A stretch of DNA of 64,000 nucleotides from Nevskia sp964451925 (GCA_964451925.1 CAYVKA010000011.1:31258-95257); one strand, 5' to 3'; positions 36,488 to 46,312 are shown, counted from the stretch's first letter. Notes: generated by a model not told the origin, from the sequence alone. Program-made: numbers and translations.

Positions 36488-39400
36488 ATGCAGACGCAAT
36501 CCGGTCCCGCGGCAGCCAAGTCCCCCGAGGGAGCGGACATCGACGCGCTGATGGGCCAGGGCGCCGCGTGGTTTGAGAAGCGCGCCTACGATCGTGCCCT
36601 GACCTGCTTTGTGCAGGTCATCACGCAGCAGCCGCAGCATGTCGATGCGCTGGCCAACTGCGGCGGTGTGCTGGCTCAGCAGGGCCGTTATGAGGAAGCG
36701 CGCGAGCATTTTGCCCGGGCTCTGTCGATCGATCCCGATCACCTCGGCTCGCTGGCTTACCTGGGTGCGGTGCTGATCAAACTCGGCCAGCGGACCGGTG
36801 CGGCGGAGCCGATGCACAGCGCCGTGGCGCAGTTCGACCGGGCGTTGCAGCTGAGCCCGCATCATCCCGGACTCCTCAACAATCGTGGCTTCGCGCTGGC
36901 CGGCTTGCAACGCCATGACGAAGCACTGGACAGCTACCGTCAGGCGCTGGCGATCGACCCCGGTCACCTTGAAGGCTTGCGCAATTGTGGCGTCTCGCTC
37001 AACAGCCTTGGTCGCTACGAGGAGGCGCGATTGTGTTTCGAGCGCATCCTGCAGCGCGATCCCAAACACGCGGATGCGCTCGCCAATCTAGGCATCGCCC
37101 TTGGTGGCCTGGACCTGTGCCGGGAAAGCCTGGATTGTTTTGATCGCGTGCTGGCCTTGCAGCCGCGGTTTGTCTATGCGCTGCTCAACCGCGGTGTGCT
37201 GCTCGACCGGCTGGCGCGCTTTGAAGAGGCCATGGATTGCTATGAACAGGTTCTGCGTATCGATCCGCAGCAGGCCGATGCGCTGTGCAACCGTGGCCTG
37301 AGCCTGCTCGGCGCCGGCGAGCTCGCAGCTGGATTCCGCGCCTATGAAAGCCGCTGGCGCACGGCCCAGTTTCGCGCATACCATTCGCCTTCGGCGGCGG
37401 CGCCGTGGCTGGGCGAAGCGCCTCTCGACGGCAGATCCATATTGCTGCATTGCGAGCAGGGATATGGTGACACGCTGCAGTTTGTGCGCTACGCCCCGTT
37501 GGTGGCCAGGCTCGGCGGCCGTGTGGTTTTGCAGGTGCAGGATGCGCTGCGCAGCCTGATCGGCGTTCCGGCCGGAGTTACGCAGGTGGTCGGGGTGTCC
37601 GAGCCGCTGCCGCCACACGATCTGCGCTGCTCGTTGCTGAGCCTGCCATTGGCACTCGGCACCACGCTGGACACGATTCCACGGCAAGTGCCTTATTTGA
37701 GCGCTGATCCATTCAGAGTTCGGCAATGGCGTGCCCGGCTGGGTCCGCGCACCCGGCCGCGGATCGGTCTGGTATGGGCCGGCAACCAGGCATTTGGCAG
37801 CAAACGGCTGCGGGATCTATCACTGCAAACGCTGCGGCCGCTGCTGCAACTCGATGCCGAGTTCCACAGCCTGCAAAAAGAGATTCCGCCGCAGGACCGC
37901 GCCGCGCTGCGGGATGTGCCGCAGTTGCTTTGCCACGGCGAGGCGCTGCAGGACTTCGCCGACACAGCCGCCCTGCTCGACCATCTCGATCTGCTGATCA
38001 CCGTCGATACGGCTGCAGCTCATCTAGCCGGGGCGCTGGGCAAGCCGGTGTGGATCATGAACCGCTACGCCGCCTGCTGGCGTTGGCTGCGCGGCCGCGC
38101 GGATTCACCGTGGTATCCCAGTGCGCGACTGTTCCGCCAGAGCGCGTTTGGCGACTGGGCCGGCGTAGTGCGCGAAGTGGGCGAGGCGGCAGCCGAATTC
38201 CTCGGACGGCACTGTGAAGCGGGGAGCATTGTATCCGCCGGCGTCGCGGTAGGCGTGCCGGCACCCGCCATTGTGGCAACGGCGGCGGCGGATGCCGTTG
38301 CACTGATGCGCCAAGGCGCCGAGGCTCTGGGGCGCGGCGAACAGGAGCAGGCGCTGACACGCTTTACCCAGGCGCTGGCCGTCGATCCCGCCAATGTCGC
38401 GGCGCTGATCAATCGTGGCAGCGTCCTGGCCGGACTGGGCCGGTACGAAGAGGCGCTGGAATGCTTCATGGGAGTGCCGGTCACCCATCCGCACCATGCC
38501 GAAGCGCTGTCCAATCGCGGTTATGTACTGCGCCTGCTCAACCGCCATGCACAAGCCCTTAAGTGCGTCGACCAGGCCTTGCGCCTGGCGCCGCAGAATC
38601 CGGCGGCACTGTGCAACCGCGGTTTTGCACTGATCGGCTTGGAACGCGGCGACGAGGCGATCGCATGCTTCCGGGAGTTGCTGGCGCTGCAGCCGGGGCA
38701 TCGTGAAGCTCTGGGTGGCATGGCCTATGCGCTGGCCGGCCAGGAGCGGCACGAGGAAGCCCTGGACGCGGTCGAAGGCTATCTGGCACTTGATCCGCTG
38801 CATCCCGACGTGCTGAATACCGGAGGCTATGCGGCCATCGCCCTGGGCCGTCATCAGCAGGCCTTGCACTTCCTCGAGCGGGCGCTGGGCGTGGCACCGG
38901 CGCATCTGGGTGCGCTGACCAATTGTGGTTTGGCCTTATCCGGCCTGCAGCGCCACCAGGAAGCCGTGGTCGTCCTGGAGCGGGCGCTGGCGATCGACCC
39001 GCTTCACGTGCCCGCGCTCGACAATTGCGGCGCCGCGCTGAACAAACTCGAGCGCCATGAGGAGGCATTGGCCTGTTTCGACCGCGCGCTCGGCGCGGAC
39101 CCGTTCAACATCAACGTGCTCAACAACCGCGCCGTTGCGGCCGGCAGCCTGGATCTGCACGTGCAGGCCTTGGCCGATGCGGAGCGGGTGCTGTCGTTGG
39201 ATCCGCGCAATCGTGCAGGTCTCAACATCCGAGGTTTCAGCCTGCTCAGCCTCAATCGCCACGCCGAGGCGCTGGCCTGCCTGGACGAGGTGCTGGCGTT
39301 GGATCCCGCTGATCTGGACGCCCTGGTTTATCGCTCCATCGCGCTGGCGCAGTTGTACCGTCCGCAGGAGGCCTTGGACGGCATCGAGCAGGCCCTGGCG

Positions 39401-40462
39401 ATCGACCCCGGCCATGTCGGGGCGCTGCGCCATAAGGGTGTGGTGCTGGATTGGCTCAACCGTCGCGAGGAGGCGCTGGTCTGCTTCGACCGGGCTCTGG
39501 AGGCCGATCCGCACTGTGCAAATTCGCTGTACAACCGCAGCCTGGTGTACCTCGCGCTGGGTCGTTTGCACGAAGGCTTCCGCGACATGGAGCAGCGCTG
39601 GAATACGCCGTTGCTTAAGCCCTACAGGCTGGCGACGGCGGCGCCCCTATGGCTGGGCCGGGAGTCCTTGTGTGGGCGCACCATCCTATTGCATTTTGAG
39701 CAGGGGCTGGGCGATACGCTGCATTTCGCTCGCTACGCGCCGCTGGTAGCGGAACGGGGCGCGCGGGTGGTGCTGCGTGTTCCGGCCGCATTGCGCAGCC
39801 TGATGGCGACGCTGCCTGCTTCTCCGGAGCTGATCTGCGACAACGATCCGCTGCCTCCGCATGATTTCCATTGCCCGCTGATGAGCTTGCCCTTAGCTCT
39901 GGGGACCGAGCCGGAGACGATTCCCGCCCGGATTCCCTACTTGCGCGCCGACGTCACACGCGTTTCCGCCTGGAATGCCCGGCTCGGCAATCGTGACAAG
40001 CCGTTCGTCGGCATTGTCTGGGCCGGCCGGCAGCTCCCCCCGGTCAATCACCGCCGCGACATGACGTTGCAATTGTTGCTGCCGCTGCTGCGCCTGGATG
40101 CGCACTTCGTCAGCCTTCAGAAGGACATTCCGCCGGGCGACCGTACCGTGCTTCAATCGCTTCCGGATCTGTTCCGGTACGGCGAGTCGCTCGGCGATTT
40201 CGCCGACACCGCTGCGCTGATCGCCAACCTCGATCTGGTTATCACCGTCGATACCGCGGTGGCGCATCTGGCGGGGGCGCTGGGTAAACCGGTATGGATC
40301 ATGCAGCGCTATGCGGCAGACTGGCGCTGGCTGCAGCAGCGTGCGGATTCGCCCTGGTATCCCACTGCGCGCTTGTTCCGTCAGCGCGCCTTGGGGCACT
40401 GGGGCAGCGTCGTGGAGCAGATCGTCGCAGCCGCGCGCGAGGGGTGGTCAAGCCGCAGTTAG
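36488..40462 (+). CDS. TPR-glycosyltransferase, duplicated (TPR-GT-TPR-GT), 1324 aa
   Basis: It has the same architecture as its upstream neighbour but a much longer second TPR array. TPRs cover about residues 15-290, GT domain 1 about 300-585 (HCEQGYGDTLQFVRYAPLV near 321, VDTAAAHLAGALGKPVW near 506). TPRs then cover about 600-1045 (roughly a dozen repeats), and GT domain 2 about 1055-1320 (HFEQGLGDTLHFARYAPLV near 1069, VDTAVAHLAGALGKPVW near 1254). It starts 57 bases after the previous stop and is probably in the same transcript. It is a cytoplasmic protein by sequence. Both GT domains keep the shared motifs, so both may be active. It ends 20 bases before a convergent third member. Confidence 0.87.
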   Translation: MQTQSGPAAAKSPEGADIDALMGQGAAWFEKRAYDRALTCFVQVITQQPQHVDALANCGGVLAQQGRYEEAREHFARALSIDPDHLGSLAYLGAVLIKLGQRTGAAEPMHSAVAQFDRALQLSPHHPGLLNNRGFALAGLQRHDEALDSYRQALAIDPGHLEGLRNCGVSLNSLGRYEEARLCFERILQRDPKHADALANLGIALGGLDLCRESLDCFDRVLALQPRFVYALLNRGVLLDRLARFEEAMDCYEQVLRIDPQQADALCNRGLSLLGAGELAAGFRAYESRWRTAQFRAYHSPSAAAPWLGEAPLDGRSILLHCEQGYGDTLQFVRYAPLVARLGGRVVLQVQDALRSLIGVPAGVTQVVGVSEPLPPHDLRCSLLSLPLALGTTLDTIPRQVPYLSADPFRVRQWRARLGPRTRPRIGLVWAGNQAFGSKRLRDLSLQTLRPLLQLDAEFHSLQKEIPPQDRAALRDVPQLLCHGEALQDFADTAALLDHLDLLITVDTAAAHLAGALGKPVWIMNRYAACWRWLRGRADSPWYPSARLFRQSAFGDWAGVVREVGEAAAEFLGRHCEAGSIVSAGVAVGVPAPAIVATAAADAVALMRQGAEALGRGEQEQALTRFTQALAVDPANVAALINRGSVLAGLGRYEEALECFMGVPVTHPHHAEALSNRGYVLRLLNRHAQALKCVDQALRLAPQNPAALCNRGFALIGLERGDEAIACFRELLALQPGHREALGGMAYALAGQERHEEALDAVEGYLALDPLHPDVLNTGGYAAIALGRHQQALHFLERALGVAPAHLGALTNCGLALSGLQRHQEAVVVLERALAIDPLHVPALDNCGAALNKLERHEEALACFDRALGADPFNINVLNNRAVAAGSLDLHVQALADAERVLSLDPRNRAGLNIRGFSLLSLNRHAEALACLDEVLALDPADLDALVYRSIALAQLYRPQEALDGIEQALAIDPGHVGALRHKGVVLDWLNRREEALVCFDRALEADPHCANSLYNRSLVYLALGRLHEGFRDMEQRWNTPLLKPYRLATAAPLWLGRESLCGRTILLHFEQGLGDTLHFARYAPLVAERGARVVLRVPAALRSLMATLPASPELICDNDPLPPHDFHCPLMSLPLALGTEPETIPARIPYLRADVTRVSAWNARLGNRDKPFVGIVWAGRQLPPVNHRRDMTLQLLLPLLRLDAHFVSLQKDIPPGDRTVLQSLPDLFRYGESLGDFADTAALIANLDLVITVDTAVAHLAGALGKPVWIMQRYAADWRWLQQRADSPWYPTARLFRQRALGHWGSVVEQIVAAAREGWSSRS

Positions 40463-40482
40463 GGCAAAGCGGATTGCGGCAT

Positions 40483-42609
40483 TCAGGCCGGCACGCTGAC
40501 CGCACCCTCCTGCATGGGCTGATGCGCCGCAGTGCCGCGGTTCCCAGCGGCAAGCCAGGCGCGGGCCGCCACTGCCACTTCCGCCGCCAGACTGTCCCAG
40601 TCGCCGAATGCGCGTTGCCGGAACAACCGCGCAGTGGGATACCAGGGCGAGTCGAGACGATGCTGAAGCCAGCGCCAGCAGGCGGCATGACGGTGCATGA
40701 TCCACACCGGTTTACCCAGCGCCCCCGCCAGATGCGCCACCGCGGTATCGACGGTGATGACCAGGTCGAGGTTGGCGATCAGCGCGGCGGTATCGGCGAA
40801 GTCCGCGGCGGATTCGCCGAGCCGCGCCAAGCCCGGCAGTTGAGACAACTGCTCGCGGTCGCTCTGCGGAATGTCCTTCTGAAGGCTGACGAAGTGCGCA
40901 TCCAGGCGCAGCAGCGGCAGCAGCAGGTGCAACCCCATGTCGCGGGTGTGGTTGACCTTGCCGTACTGGCGGCCGGCCCAGGCCAGCCCGATGCGCGGCT
41001 TGTTGCTGTTGCCGAGCCTTGCGTTCCACAGTGGCAGCTTGGCTGCATCGGCATGCAGGTACGGCACCTGGGCGGGTATGGTGTCGAGCGTAGTGCCGAA
41101 GGCCGGCGGTAGGCTCATCATCATGCACTGCAGATCGTGCGGCGGCTGAACGTCGCGCAGCGAGATGATCCGCATTCCGCCAGGCAGGCTGCGCAGCAGG
41201 GACTGCAGGGCCGGCGGCACGCGCAACACCACCTGCGCCCCTGCTTCCGCCAGCAGGGGTGCATAGCGCACGAATTGAAGCGTGTCGCCGAATCCCTGCT
41301 CGTGGTGCACGATGATGGTCTTGCCCTGCAGTGGCGTCTGTCCCTGCCAGTACGGCGCAGCACCGCGCAGAGCGGGATCGCGCCGGCGTGCCGCGTCGAG
41401 ACGGCACTCGTTGTCGCGGAATCCTCCAGGCAGGTCCCCGAGCGCCATGCGCACCATGCCGCGGTTGCACTGCGCGTCAGTGAACTCCGGTTCCAGCTGC
41501 AACGCGCGGTTGAAGCTGGTCAGCGCCTCTTCGCGCCGGTTGAGTTTCTCCAGCAGCGCGCCGAGCGTGTTGAGCGTGGCGGCGTCGTTTGCGGCGATCT
41601 GCAGTGCCTGCTCCAACCCGGCCAGGGCTTCTGCATGGCGTCCCAGGCTGAACAGTGCACTGGCGCGGTTGCGCAGCGCGCCGGCATGGCGCGGCTGCAG
41701 GTCCAGCGCACGGTCGAAACTGGCCAGCGCCTCCGCGTGCCGCTCCAGGCTCTGCAGCGCCAGCCCGCGATTGTTGTGCGATTCGCAGTGGTCTGCATCG
41801 AGCGCCAGCGCTCGGTCGAAGCGGGCCACGGCGTCGGTGTTACGCTCCAGGCCGTGCAGGCACAGGCCTAGGTTATTGAGGGTGCCCGCGCTGTGCGGCT
41901 GTTGCGCCAGCGCCCGCTCGAAGCAAACCAAGGCTTCTTCCAGTCGTTTGAGCTTGATCAGTACCAGGCCGCGGTTATTCAGTGCTTCCAAGTGGCCGGG
42001 ATACAAGTGCAGCACTCTGTCAAAGCTGGTCAGAGCCTCTTCATGGCGATGTAGCTGATCCAGTACCAGGCCGTAGTTGTTGAGCGCCTCCGTATGTTTG
42101 GGCTGGAGTTGCAAGGCCTGCCGCAGACAGGCGAGGGCGTCTTCGTAGCGGCCCAGCCGATGCAGGCTCAGGCCCAGGTTGTTCAGTGCCTGCGGGAAGT
42201 GCGGCTGGAGCCCCAGGGCCTGCGCAAAACATGCCACGGCTTCCTCCAGGCGGCCCATCGCTTGCAATGCCACACCACGGTTGTTGAGCGCGCCGATATG
42301 ACGGGGTGCCAGCGCCAGCGCACATTGCGCCTGCACCAGCGCTTCTTCGCCGCGCCCGAGCTGGTTGAGCGCAAAGCTGCTGTTGCTCAGCGCTTCCACC
42401 TGCTCCGGTGCGATGGCCAATGCCCTGGCAAAGCAGTCCTGTGCTTGTTCGTAGAGGCCTTGTTGCAGCAGCAGCGCGCCACGGTTGTTAAGTCCCTGTA
42501 GGTGCGCCGGATCGATGTCCAGGACATGGGTGAAACAGGCCAGTGCCTGTGTGTAGTCGTGCCGGCCGTAGGCGGTGACGCCTTGCTGCATCAGGGTTTC
42601 GATATCCAT
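40483..42609 (-). CDS. TPR-glycosyltransferase, single module, 708 aa
   Basis: The third member, on the opposite strand. About eleven 34-residue TPRs occupy residues 1-415 (for example ALNNRGVALQAMGRLEEAVA), then one GT9-like domain (about 425-695) has HHEQGFGDTLQFVRYAPLL, PRIGLAWAGRQYG, TVDTAVAHLAGALGKPVW and SPWYPTARLFRQ. ATG 42609 (MDIETLMQQGV) is preferred over a TTG six bases earlier. It is convergent with the 1324-residue protein and divergent from the DING-like gene, with the phased CTTTAC box at 42788-42804 in the shared upstream region. The simple architecture suggests the ancestral module from which the double enzymes arose. Confidence 0.87.
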   Translation of the reverse strand: MDIETLMQQGVTAYGRHDYTQALACFTHVLDIDPAHLQGLNNRGALLLQQGLYEQAQDCFARALAIAPEQVEALSNSSFALNQLGRGEEALVQAQCALALAPRHIGALNNRGVALQAMGRLEEAVACFAQALGLQPHFPQALNNLGLSLHRLGRYEDALACLRQALQLQPKHTEALNNYGLVLDQLHRHEEALTSFDRVLHLYPGHLEALNNRGLVLIKLKRLEEALVCFERALAQQPHSAGTLNNLGLCLHGLERNTDAVARFDRALALDADHCESHNNRGLALQSLERHAEALASFDRALDLQPRHAGALRNRASALFSLGRHAEALAGLEQALQIAANDAATLNTLGALLEKLNRREEALTSFNRALQLEPEFTDAQCNRGMVRMALGDLPGGFRDNECRLDAARRRDPALRGAAPYWQGQTPLQGKTIIVHHEQGFGDTLQFVRYAPLLAEAGAQVVLRVPPALQSLLRSLPGGMRIISLRDVQPPHDLQCMMMSLPPAFGTTLDTIPAQVPYLHADAAKLPLWNARLGNSNKPRIGLAWAGRQYGKVNHTRDMGLHLLLPLLRLDAHFVSLQKDIPQSDREQLSQLPGLARLGESAADFADTAALIANLDLVITVDTAVAHLAGALGKPVWIMHRHAACWRWLQHRLDSPWYPTARLFRQRAFGDWDSLAAEVAVAARAWLAAGNRGTAAHQPMQEGAVSVPA

Positions 42610-43008
42610 GTCCAATCCGTGCCGGAGGCGTCAAATCCCCCGGGGGGTCTGCGCTAAGAAATGTTCGACTGCATCCGTTGCCTCGCTGCATCGAAAATAT
42701 GCCTTTTCGGGAAATGGATGGCAAATGCTCATCGTGGTGCCCATAAATTTACACATGGTGCGCAGTTCATGTGCCTTGCAATGCGCCCTTTAAGATTCCT
42801 TTACATCTGCAGAACACGCTCTTAATACGTTGATTAACAAGAATTTTGTTGACAACTTTGCGTATGTCGATGATTGCGCTGGTCAAAAAACAGGAGGATT
42901 TATGGGTTCCCGGTAATCTGCAATCTTCCTGACCAAAATCTGTCAACTGGCACGCCTACAACTGCGCCGGCGCCCAATCAAGGGCGTCTCTCACTTGGAG
43001 CGGATCAG
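42610..43008. promoter_or_regulatory. Divergent regulatory region, TPR-GT / DING gene
   Basis: A 399-base AT-richer spacer. It contains the CTTTAA/CTTTAC pair (42788-42804) and a perfect TTGACA (42849-42854), but the sequence 16-17 bases later (TGATTG/GATTGC) is a poor -10. That layout would suit an activator-dependent promoter for the rightward gene. An open frame starting at 42874 extends the DING-like protein, but its N-terminus lacks a signal sequence and is not used. Confidence 0.4.
42788..42804 (+). promoter_or_regulatory. 11-bp phased CTTTAa/CTTTAC direct repeat
   Basis: CTTTAA (42788-42793) and CTTTAC (42799-42804) start exactly 11 bp apart, and CTTAAT follows 22 bp later (42821). 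The pattern TTTAC-N6-TTTAC is the reverse complement of the GTAAA-N6-GTAAA box known for CpxR. It lies about 205 bases before the DING-like start. Confidence 0.5.
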
Positions 43009-44286
43009 ATGAAACGGAACTTTGTTTTGACGCAGAAGGCGAAAGATGCGCGGGCGCTCGGGCAGGCTGCGGTGCTGGCCATGCTCGGCGCGGTGTCGGC
43101 TGCGGCCAACGCGCAGACCATTTACGGCGGCGGCGCCACACTGCCGGCGGTCGGCTACGTGGGAACCACCGCGGACACTTCGAGCTCGCGCCTGACCAAC
43201 CCGGTCAACGACAGTAACTCGCTGTTCGCCAATGTCGGCAGCTTCACCGTGTCCTACTGCCAGACCGGCAGCGGCACCGGCAAGAAAGTGCTGGGCAAGT
43301 GGAACACCTTCTCGGCCGACAATACCTGCCCGGCGTTCAGCTCGACGCCGTTCGGCTTCAGCGCCCCTTCCGGCCAGACCCTGCCGGACTTCGCCGCCTC
43401 CGATGCGCCGCTGTCCCAGACCGAGTTCAGCAGCGTCGTCACCAACGCTTCCTCGCGCGGTGAGCCGGTGCAGTTCCCGGCGGTGGCCGGCGCCATCGGC
43501 ATCCTGTACAACAACTCCAGCCTGAGCGGCACGCAGAACCTGACCGATGCCCAGGTCTGCGCCATCTTCGCCGGAAGCTACACCAACTGGAACCAGATCA
43601 GTTCCAGCTACGCCTCCAAGGCCCTCACCGTCATCTACCGCTCGGACGGCAGTGGCACCACCTTCTCGATGTCCAATCATCTGAGCCAGGTGTGCACGCT
43701 GGCTAGCGGGCATTTCGTCACCGATCAGACCTTCACCACGGTGGACTCGGTGCTGTACCCCTCCGGCCTGCCGTCCAACTTCACCGGCGCCAGCGGCAAC
43801 CCTGGCGTGGTGACCGCGGTGGGCAACACCGACGGTGCCATCGCTTACGGCGAAATCGCCGACGCCAATGCCCGCGTACCCACGCCGCTGGCCCACTTCA
43901 CTGTCAATTCGAAGGACCCGGTCACCGATCTGGCTTCGCCGTTCACCGTCAGCACCACCACCGGCCAGGTTATCACCGGCGCCAACGCCACCACCGGCCG
44001 TCCGACTCTGGGCGCCGTCTCCGGCGGCTCACACACCTCGAGCTGCCTGTACATCGTCACGCCGGACAGCTACGCCAACCCGAGCGGCTATCCCATCGTC
44101 GCCGTGTCCAACCTGTTGGGCTACTACCAGGGCAACGGGTCCAACACGACCTACGTGCAGCAGCTTCTGAGCGGGCCGTACAACAGCACGGTGCAGGGCA
44201 ATACCTTCGACATCGGCAGCGGCACGGGCCTGTCGTTCCTCAACATCGATCTCACCAGCTCAATTTCGAGCTGCGTCAAGAGCTAG
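43009..44286 (+). CDS. DING/PstS-type phosphate-binding protein, orphan
   Basis: A 425-residue secreted protein. A signal peptide ends near AAANA (residue about 35). The mature start QTIYGGGATLPAVGY matches the GGGATLP signature of DING-type phosphate-binding proteins, with DING itself replaced by TIYG. Further family features are VSYCQTGSGTGKKVL, FAASDAPLSQTEFS and VIYRSDGSGTTF, the last two being phosphate-binding loops in PstS folds. TTGGAG lies eight bases before ATG 43009. No pstC/pstA/pstB genes are nearby, so it may act as an exported scavenger or surface protein, not as part of an ABC importer. A hairpin terminator follows it and precedes the NHL lipoprotein gene. Confidence 0.85.
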   Translation: MKRNFVLTQKAKDARALGQAAVLAMLGAVSAAANAQTIYGGGATLPAVGYVGTTADTSSSRLTNPVNDSNSLFANVGSFTVSYCQTGSGTGKKVLGKWNTFSADNTCPAFSSTPFGFSAPSGQTLPDFAASDAPLSQTEFSSVVTNASSRGEPVQFPAVAGAIGILYNNSSLSGTQNLTDAQVCAIFAGSYTNWNQISSSYASKALTVIYRSDGSGTTFSMSNHLSQVCTLASGHFVTDQTFTTVDSVLYPSGLPSNFTGASGNPGVVTAVGNTDGAIAYGEIADANARVPTPLAHFTVNSKDPVTDLASPFTVSTTTGQVITGANATTGRPTLGAVSGGSHTSSCLYIVTPDSYANPSGYPIVAVSNLLGYYQGNGSNTTYVQQLLSGPYNSTVQGNTFDIGSGTGLSFLNIDLTSSISSCVKS

Positions 44287-44304
44287 TAGGGCTTTTCGCT
44301 GCGG

Positions 44305-44331
44305 GGCAGGGGCGCAATGCCCCTGCCTCTT
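44305..44331 (+). terminator. Intrinsic terminator or attenuator after the DING-like gene
   Basis: GGCAGGGGC (44305-44313) and GCCCCTGCC (44319-44327) form a 9-bp stem with a 5-base loop, followed by the short T-rich tail TCTT. It may reduce read-through into the NHL gene at 44366. Confidence 0.6.
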
Positions 44332-44365
44332 GCGGATGAGAGAACAACGGAAAGGAGTTTAAACA

Positions 44366-46312
44366 ATGAATATCAAGCATCTCGATCAATGGCGCCTGCA
44401 CAGCCGCGCGCTGTTCCTGGGTGGCGCGGCGCTGGCCGGTACGGTGGTGTTGTCGGCTTGCTCGGACGGCAGCGGGGCCCCGGCCGCAGTGGCTCAGCAC
44501 GCGGCCTACGTCAGTGCCAATGCCAACGCCAAGGGCGCCAAGCTGTTGCAAGGCAAGGCCCGCGGCGGCAACCAGCCGATCGCCTGGTCCATCATCACGC
44601 TGTACGCCGCCGGCAACAGCGGCTACGGCAGCGCCAACCCCGTCGGCTATGGCTTCTCCGACCAGAATGGCGACGTCACCGCAATCTACTACTGCCCGGC
44701 CAGCAACCCGCAGATCTATGCCGTGGCCGCCGGGGGCGACGCCGGGGGCGGTTACAACACCGCTATCGGTCTGAGCGCGCCGCTGGGACAGTGTCAGAGT
44801 CTGCCGGCGCAGATCACTCTCGACGAGGTCACCACTGCGGCTTCGGTCTACGCGCTCGCGCAGTTCCTTGACGCCACCGGTCAGCAGCCCGGCACCTCCG
44901 CCGGCAACGCCGTCGGCCTCAACAACGCCGTCAGCGTGTTCGGCAACCTCGCCGACGTGGCCAGCGGCGCGGCGCAGACTGCGCTGCCCGCCGGCGCCAG
45001 CGGCACCCTGCCGACCGCTTCACTCAACACGCTGGCCGATATCCTGGCGCCCTGCGTGACTTCCTCCGGCCCCACCTCCAGCCAGTGCGCGGCGCTGTTC
45101 AGCGGCGCCACGCCTACCGGTGGAACTGCTCCTGCGAGCACGCTGCAGGCGGCTCTGAATATCGCCCGCAATCCCGGCAACAACGTCGCGACGCTGTTCG
45201 CGCTGGCCGGCGCCAGCGGTCCGTTCCAACCGGCGTTGTCGGCCGCTCCGAACGACTGGACCCTGGGTATCAGCTACAGCGGCGGCAATCTGCTGGATCT
45301 GCGCGGACTGGCGATCGATGCCGGCGGCAATGTGTGGACCGCCAACCTGCTCAGTGCGAGCGGCGTCAACAGTGGCAACGGCGCAGTGGTGCAGCTCAAT
45401 CCCCAGGGCGTGCAATCGAGCCCGTTCCTCGACAACGGCGCGGTGCATAGCCCCAGCGGGATTGCCGTCGATAGCTCGGGTAACGTTTGGGTCGCCAACC
45501 TGCGCAGCGCTTCCGCCGTCAACAGCGGCCTGGGCAGCATCAGCGGCCTGAGCGGCACCGGCGTTTCGCTCTCCGGCAGCCCGTTCACCGTTGCCGGTCT
45601 TTCCCGCGCCGGCCTGATCGCCACGGACGCTTCCGGCAACGTCTGGGTGGGTGGCGGCCGCAACGTGGCGGAGCTGAACCACGCCGGCGGTTATACCGGC
45701 ACTCTTTACCCGGTAAATGACAGTACGCACGCCACGCCGAATCTCACTGGCCTGGAGCTCGACAACGGCGGCAACATCTGGCTTTCCGATGCCGCCAACA
45801 ACGAGCTGGTCCAGCTCAGCGCCGGCAACCCCGCGCAGCAGGTGGCGGGTAGCCCGTATTCCGGCGGTGGCTTGATTGGGCCGGTGGGATTTGCGCTGGA
45901 TGCCTCCGTCAACGCCTGGGCAGCGAACAACGCCACCTTCGGCGCCTCCAACGGTGTCAGTGAGTTGCTCAATAGCACCACCGGTTACAGCGCGGTGCAG
46001 CACCTTGGCAATGGCGTCTACACGCCTGCAGCGCAGGGTGGAGTTGCGGTCGATGGCGCCGGCAAGGTTTGGATCGCCAACCAGGGTAGCAATGGCATCG
46101 ATGCCGTGGTGGCTCTGAGCGGCGACGGTACGCCGCTCAGCGGCAGCCCGTTCACCGGCAGTGGCGCCCTGTCCGCGCGCCCGAGCAGTGTGGCCATTGA
46201 TCCGTCCGGCAACGTCTGGGTGGGTGGTGGCGCCGGAAACAACGTCGTGGAAGTTGTCGGCGCGGCGGTGCCGGTGAGGGCGCCGATGATTGGTTTGCCG
46301 CAACTCCCTTGA
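44366..46312 (+). CDS. NHL-repeat lipoprotein 1 (648 aa)
   Basis: A surface or periplasmic lipoprotein: signal with lipobox LSAC (Cys32). A regulatory/Ig-like domain with GNQPIAWSIITLYAAGNSGYG (about 70-150) and a helical domain (EVTTAASVYALAQFL through TLQAALNIARNPGNNVATLF, about 150-285) follow. The C-terminal beta-propeller (about 300-640) is made of NHL/Vgb-like repeats of the type GLAIDAGGNVWTANL. It ends VRAPMIGLPQLP. NHL propellers usually bind proteins or glycans; no catalytic residue stands out. It is the most divergent of the four paralogues in the window. GGAAAGGAG precedes the ATG, and a strong terminator follows. Confidence 0.87.
   Translation: MNIKHLDQWRLHSRALFLGGAALAGTVVLSACSDGSGAPAAVAQHAAYVSANANAKGAKLLQGKARGGNQPIAWSIITLYAAGNSGYGSANPVGYGFSDQNGDVTAIYYCPASNPQIYAVAAGGDAGGGYNTAIGLSAPLGQCQSLPAQITLDEVTTAASVYALAQFLDATGQQPGTSAGNAVGLNNAVSVFGNLADVASGAAQTALPAGASGTLPTASLNTLADILAPCVTSSGPTSSQCAALFSGATPTGGTAPASTLQAALNIARNPGNNVATLFALAGASGPFQPALSAAPNDWTLGISYSGGNLLDLRGLAIDAGGNVWTANLLSASGVNSGNGAVVQLNPQGVQSSPFLDNGAVHSPSGIAVDSSGNVWVANLRSASAVNSGLGSISGLSGTGVSLSGSPFTVAGLSRAGLIATDASGNVWVGGGRNVAELNHAGGYTGTLYPVNDSTHATPNLTGLELDNGGNIWLSDAANNELVQLSAGNPAQQVAGSPYSGGGLIGPVGFALDASVNAWAANNATFGASNGVSELLNSTTGYSAVQHLGNGVYTPAAQGGVAVDGAGKVWIANQGSNGIDAVVALSGDGTPLSGSPFTGSGALSARPSSVAIDPSGNVWVGGGAGNNVVEVVGAAVPVRAPMIGLPQLP

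Noticed and set aside
33300..42500. Short-period repeats that could be mistaken for a CRISPR or satellite array
   Set aside because: The periodicity is 102 bp, in frame, and encodes 34-residue TPR units; there are no identical repeats with unique spacers.
42945..42975. TGGCAC as a sigma-54 -24 element before the DING gene
   Set aside because: The required TTGC at the -12 position is absent at the correct spacing.
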